A DNA stretch of 64,000 nt from Acanthaster planci. Taxonomy: Eukaryota > Echinodermata > Asteroidea > Valvatida > Acanthasteridae. The notes under the pieces were generated by a model. That model had not been told where the DNA came from. It saw only the letters and a list, made by a program, of their open reading frames with translations, and did not search any database. The translations under genes were made by a program, and so were the position numbers. Shown here piece after piece: positions 58,468 through 64,000 of this stretch. Location of the stretch: positions 104,481 to 168,480 of the forward strand of contig NW_019091428.1 of assembly GCF_001949145.1 (NCBI RefSeq), written 5' to 3'. Position 1 is the first letter of the stretch. The number at the start of each line of letters is the position of its first letter.

Positions 58468-61400
58468 CTGATCTGACCAATGCCCGAATAATGCTTCCAG
58501 CAAATGAGGCAGTCGGTATCCGGTTCGGAAGTCGAACTGGATTCCGAACAGCTACGCGCGCGCGCGATAGTCTGTCCTATCAGCGCAGCCATATACATGT
58601 ACGCTGACTCACGGCTTTTTGGAATACCGAACGGGCTCACATGTGGTCGTGAAACTATATCCGAGAAGGTGCATGTTTACAGAGGTTTCCCTGATTATTC
58701 AGACACATTCATGTTCGGCAACTTTCGGGCGTACTATGCCAGCTGGGATTGCTAAAGTGTTGCTCCCTGGAAACTAGGTTAATTAAATTTAATGAAACCC
58801 ATATGACAAGAGAGGAAACCTGACGGCTGGTCCCTGAGCCCTTCGGGAGTTTATCCAATCATTGCCACTGACGTGCGTGGACCGGATTTCTGGTATGTGT
58901 GCCTGGTGACAGTGGTGTACGTGCCCCTTCCGATCCCAAATAGTCGTCGATTCCATTCAGGTGCGCTTCCTCAATGCTAGCTGATTTTTTTTCTCCGAAC
59001 CTTTATCCAATCGGAGATTAATGCGCATGCCTCTATATTTGCTGGTGTGTAAAAAGAACAGCAGGGTGTGTTGGGTTGGGAACCACCATTTTACGTAAGA
59101 GTTACCCTGAGGGGGAACGCTCACTGTATGTTTTCCACGTGAACGAGTACGCAACTATTCGCTGGGAACGATGTTGTGCGCGCGCTTCCAAAGCTGATAA
59201 CAAAAACTGCAGACATCCACGTGTGCGCTGTACATGCAGAGGTCTTGCATAATTATGTCTGTTAACCCTAACATCCCTCACTCCTCCAACAGGTGAAGGA
59301 TTGAGGAGTATTAGGGTTAAGGAGTATTGGTTGGCCTATACCAAATGGAAACGAAACATGATCTCAATTCTAATAAAATATAGAGGTTAAACTAAACTGG
59401 CACATTTTGTTATGTAATTTATATAAACTGAATGTATAAAACAAATCGTCAGTTACTCTGTCCGTAAAGATTTCATCTGATTTATTGCTTGCTGGTGTTT
59501 CGATTGTGTTTTGAAATGAATGTGTCCGAAGCAATAGGCCTATTCTTGATTGTGGTGTGGTGTAGAAATGTCATAGTGTCTCAGAGGCACTCAATGAAGG
59601 AAAAGGTTGGTTAGCTTCTAAAAATCAAGTCAGAGCAAACCGTCGTCTCGGACGTATAAAATAATATATGGGCCCCAGCGGAATTAACCAATACATAGGA
59701 AAACTACTGGCTCGTTTTCGATCTTCTTTGGGTCAAGGAAATGGCTACCACACTCTTCAGCGGATTTCGAACGGTTTATATTATTTCCGATTGCGGTCCC
59801 CAAAGATTTTTTTTTACCAGAAAAGGCAAAAGACAGCTCGCTGTCTGAATGAGAAGAATTCCCCCCCCCCGTGGAACCAGATGTCTCTCACCGATTATTC
59901 TTTTGAAGCCGATTTCTCCCTCGGTGCATATTTACCTTAATGCGAAGAGGAAAACTGTGGGGAGCGCTGAGTGATGTAAGTGTCGTCAATTGGGCGCTCT
60001 GGGAGAAGCGGAGATCCTCATTTGGGTTCCCGTAATTGACGAGGGGAAGACCTAAGAATTTCTGATTGGCATCAGCGTGCGTCTTGAGCAATGGAAGTTG
60101 CGAGCCGGCGGCGTACTGTTTCCTTTACGTAAAGCTCTCTATCCCAAAGATCAAGAACTTAAGCCAAAACCCGTAATATAATCGGCTGCACTTCTCCTTT
60201 GCTTATGAGTTATCTGGACTGCGTCTGTCACTGCGCAAACCAACAACGTTGCAGCCATTGGCATCTAAGCTTTGATGCGAATTCGAAAGTACGTGTGTCG
60301 TGATTGGTTAGTAGTAGTCAGCAGCATGTCTGGCGTGTCTCGCTTTATAAATGTCCTCAACCCCTCAAGTGTGTGTTTAATTCTACAGATTGTAAGGTTG
60401 GGTCAGTAGCCAGATGACTATTATGCCAATACAAATTACTTCGCAAGCTCTATCCTATGAAGAGTGGGGACGTGCACAATAAACCCTTGCGACGTATTAG
60501 AAATCTACACTCAATGATGCTCACGTAATACCTGAATTCTCGTTCGGCCACGAGAAATGAACGAAGAGACCAAGTGATTCCAGTGTCTTTTGCATGGCTT
60601 GCGATGGCCTGGTCCAGTTTAATTTCTCTTTTATAAACCACGATTAGCGGATTTTGTAACTTCCCCAATGCGAGAAATCATCTATAATGCGTTGGCCTCA
60701 ATACCAGTCATTTCCCGTTGAAATCTCCTGTTAGTCCACACTTGCCATGACGGATTTGTTACTCGCGTGAATGACTCCAACAGTTTGTACACCAAGTGCG
60801 GACATTTGCAAACCAAATTTCACCTTGCATTTCTGGACGCGCATGATCACTTGCATGAATACAATTTCTTCAAGGAAACAATCAGGCACTAGGCCCCCAA
60901 GTCATGAATTTTCTCGAGAAAAAAGGTTTTCTCCCTAGAAAGTGAGTGGAGAATTGCGGTCGTTTGGGCAGCCAACTTCCACTCTATGACTGCTTATCAA
61001 GTGCTTCAAAATTGGACTATCCGGTCCCAGGGATATGACCGCTTTAGTGAGGGGAAAAGATACTATGTGTCCCAGGGATGGTTGTGTCCCGGGTCACGGG
61101 TAACATTTTATCCTAGGGTCCTTGTAAAAAAAAAAAAAAAATTGGTACTAAAATATTATAAATTCACAGCATGTCGTGGATGACCAGTAAGGCACGTCCC
61201 CTGTGGTGAAACACCCACACTGGCAAACACTGTCGGTCCAAACGGGATGTAGGAACGGCGAGAAATTCGAGAAGAGTTTTGCTTAGAATTTATCACTTTT
61301 GATCCTTTTAGCCAGATGACGATCTTACCTGTACGCGGATACAAAACCTGTGTTTCTCTGTAGTATCTCTGGATTTGTATATTTTTTCTCCCGAAGACTC

Positions 61401-63816
61401 CTGTGGTTTCTGTCGATTCAGGGTTACGTTGGAATGTTGCGAACCGGAGGGTTTTTTAGTTACTTCCAAAATGGTGTCGTGAAGTATCATGCTTTTTTAA
61501 TCGTGCATTCCACGTGGTCCTGGCTGATAAAGTTGGGATTGAGAATCCTTATAGGATTATCGTTTGCGTTGCTTGCATGGTAGCCAAATTTAGACTTTTG
61601 CTTCCGCGCAAGCATTTTTTTCCAGAGTGGAGGTGGAGGCCTGTGTGTTGCAAACGGACTATTGAATCTCGGCTCCAATGGACTTCAACGGTTTCATGAA
61701 CTCAGTGGCCTGGTCGAGCCCACTTTTTACAGAAGAGTCATGAGTCGATTTGACCAAAATGTGAGACCAAAGTTTGGATTCTTTTCATTTGGCTCCCAAA
61801 GGGTAAAGTACTCAAGCTGGTTGTGGAGGTCTGGTTTGAAGGCGAAAATGAAGAAGACATCAGTATTCGGGGAAACGGGTGGCAGGGCAAAGATTATCAT
61901 TGCAGGACACACAAAACAAAAGCACATCGGTGGATGTTTGGCGGCGGGGAGTAACATTTTTCGATTAATTGCAGTTTAGAAAATGGAACAGAGATTGGGT
62001 TCGGGTCCTGGCCAGGGTTTAAAAGACCATACACCCAAACCCTGAATGAACAAGGGCACAATGCTCAGGACCTGTTGAATCGCACCTTTCCTACCCCCAG
62101 AAATGCGAATTGGTGTTGCACCACGCCCGCAAGGAAGGGTGATGCTTTAGACAGATGCCAGGATGGCGGGAACCGGTATGTTACCCAGGAAGAAATTGAT
62201 TTTCCTGCGCAGGGGAGGGTGTGTGCACTGCGCTCGTTTCACCTTATTTTACGGCATGAAATACAAACAGGATGACTCTTAAGTAGGTGATTTAGCCAGG
62301 AACAGAGTCGAAGTGGCATGGGTACGTGGCATTGAATCATGGCGAGTTAACTGGTGTGTGCCAAATTACAGGAAGCAACTTTGTCTTACCTGTTATTCAG
62401 ACCGTGAAAAGCGAAGGTTTAGTCACTTTTCACAAAATATAGGGGACCTTACTGTGAAATAATTAAAATAATCAGTTCTAGATTATTTTGAATGTACCTT
62501 TTCGCATTAATGTGGACTCGAAAACAGGCAGGAGTGTCCGAGGATTAAAATGTCTCGTTTGTGGAGAATTCAGATTTGCCGTAATAAGGCAGGTGGAGAA
62601 CTGAAGCACATCATATCACTTTTCCCAATGTCTAGTCAGAGAAAGTAGAGCTTTTTGAGCACAAATTACCGACGTTTGGCTGTAAATTACCAACATCTTA
62701 GAATTCCAGCATGATATAGCCAGGTTTGCCCACCAATTACGCCATTGTAGTGAACTATGACTAGAAAAATGTGAACTGCGCTTTTCTGCAAGAAGTCAGT
62801 TGTAAACCGGCACTGTACGCGGAGATTTAGACGCAATGTACAGCATACAGTCGCGCGACTCACAGATTTAGTGTTCCCGATGTTAATAATTCCTTATGAC
62901 ATTTTATCGGTCCACAGGCTCAGATTTTGATTTCATTTTTCCCTCATTTTAATTTTAAATCAGTTAGTTTCTTCATTTCATCTGTTGTAATGGTTCCTCT
63001 TTCAATTTCACAGAAGTGCAGCCAAGCCTTGGTAGATATCCGATAATAAAAGGACGCCACATGCCTATTATTACTCCAACGAAATATTTGTAATGTTCTC
63101 TCTCAACGGTGACAAGCACTGTAGCCTGTGACTGACTCCCACTTGTAAAAACTGTACACTTTTGTGCACATTTAGATGAAAAACAATGTATGCACTGAAA
63201 CGTGTGACGTGCGTGGACCAATTCGGGCTGGGTCAGATCGAACAATTGGATATTCGGCTACCATCTTGGAATTCGATCGATATTCGATCGAAATACCCCC
63301 AATAAGCATCCACTGCCATTTGGTCGTGTGCATGGTTGTATGTCTTCGGGATGTGTACAGTACATTGAAGACATTATACATCATCAGAAATGTTAGGAAA
63401 TGACAGTTGGAATTTTAAGCTCCGCCGCCAATCCCTTAATTTATCTCCCAAAATGAGTAACCATCACCAGGACGACAGGCCGCTCGTGTATCGGCAGCAC
63501 TGCATGGGAAAGGAATTCGTCGGCAGTGCCGTGTTGCCTGCGTAATAAGGCGCCGGGCAATCATTCGAAAAAGAACGGAGGCTCCATTTGCGACGCCGGC
63601 ATTCAAACTGGTCCAAATTGAAGCCCGTAGTTGCATTAGTTTTGGGATCTGGTGTGCAGTCCCGGAAACGAGCGAACTTTCTCCAGCAGCTGTGCCCTGG
63701 CTGACATGGGCGTAAGTCCCAAAGGGATGGGGGTATATATCACCCGCTTTTTTGGAGGGGGGGCTATTAAATCATCTCCCCGACACACACACACGAGGTA
63801 GTGTGTATTTGCCTGC
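58468..63816. other. Gene-free region
   Basis: No exon, RNA gene or complete mobile element that I can support. A CG-repeat (58556-58566), a hairpin around 59262-59320 (AACCCTAA ... TTAGGGTT) and an A-run (61125-61141) are present. Confidence 0.4.
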
Positions 63817-63961
63817 AACTGGGGACCCCCTATTGTTCCTCTTTTGTCTGTACTCTAACTTTTTTAGAAGACCACCCATATGTTTTGTACACAGTTGTCA
63901 ATCGGGGACCCTCTGTCAATCAGGGACCTTATTGTCCTCTATGGTTCAGGGTCCCCAACTG
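63817..63961. mobile_element. Possible short TIR element between CA repeats
   Basis: The left end CAACTGGGGACCC and the complement of the right end (CAGTTGGGGACCC) match at 11 of 13 bases. GGGGACC phrases also recur inside. CA dinucleotide runs lie on both sides (63782-63795 and 63976-63991). Confidence 0.35.
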
Positions 63962-64000
63962 AATGCAGAAACAAACTCACACACACACACATGAGCAAAG

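Noticed and set aside
1-64000. CRISPR arrays, operons, riboswitches or prophage-type systems
   Set aside because: The window is eukaryotic with spliced genes; the regular repeats seen are microsatellites and minisatellites without unique spacers.

Overview
This window is animal nuclear DNA. Its genes are split by GT..AG introns, it carries many short dispersed repeats and foldback elements, and it has one run of unknown bases (27016-27588) typical of a draft assembly. The density of ACATGT-type microsatellites, the recurrent GGGCCCAATTTCA inverted-repeat element and a lineage-specific tandem family of rhodopsin-like receptors suggest a marine invertebrate deuterostome. An echinoderm, perhaps a sea star, is the best guess, but this is inference from general features and not proof.

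Left region (1-13900). Two paralogous class A GPCR genes lie on the minus strand (2582-3556 and 9374-10342), each with one coding exon. In both, a conserved splice acceptor sits just before the ATG and a conserved donor (ACTG/GTAAGT) lies about 0.6-0.85 kb upstream, so each gene probably starts with a noncoding exon. Flanking modules recur as E-D-[GPCR]-E-D-[GPCR]-E-D: E is the upstream exon/promoter module and D the module 3' of the receptor. The outermost E (left) and D (right) have no receptor beside them, which points to a once larger, eroding array. A decayed Ty3/gypsy remnant (about 5750-7400), a SINE-like insertion with a visible empty site in a sister copy, and an unexplained exon-like block sit inside the array.

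Middle region (13900-34200). A ten-exon minus-strand gene, CCDC83 (coding 14051-21054), and a plus-strand gene, PPIL4 (21847-33050), are arranged head to head over a short divergent promoter. All ten CCDC83 coding exons join in frame into a protein of about 423 residues. Twelve PPIL4 coding exons are visible. One exon, between the cyclophilin domain and the linker, is missing and probably falls in the assembly gap. PPIL4 introns hold two large hairpin elements, a TIR element, a GGGCCC-type MITE and a triplicated splice-donor segment. The end of the cyclophilin part also has a read-through stop followed by an intronic AATAAA.

Right-middle (34200-42420). UST, uronyl 2-O-sulfotransferase, a Golgi glycosaminoglycan-modifying enzyme, is complete in eight coding exons (36282-42419, about 504 residues). 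Its first intron contains a MITE split by a hAT-like MITE with a perfect 8-bp target duplication.

Right third (42420-64000). I find no convincing protein-coding gene here. The region holds the likely UST 3' flank, minisatellites, TIR elements, at least four copies of a dispersed repeat family, and one candidate orphan promoter plus first exon (51554-51820). The genes do not form a functional pathway; they are neighbours of unrelated function. No obviously new molecular system is visible. The most unusual items are the modular GPCR array, the hairpin elements in PPIL4 introns and the possible cyclophilin-only PPIL4 isoform.
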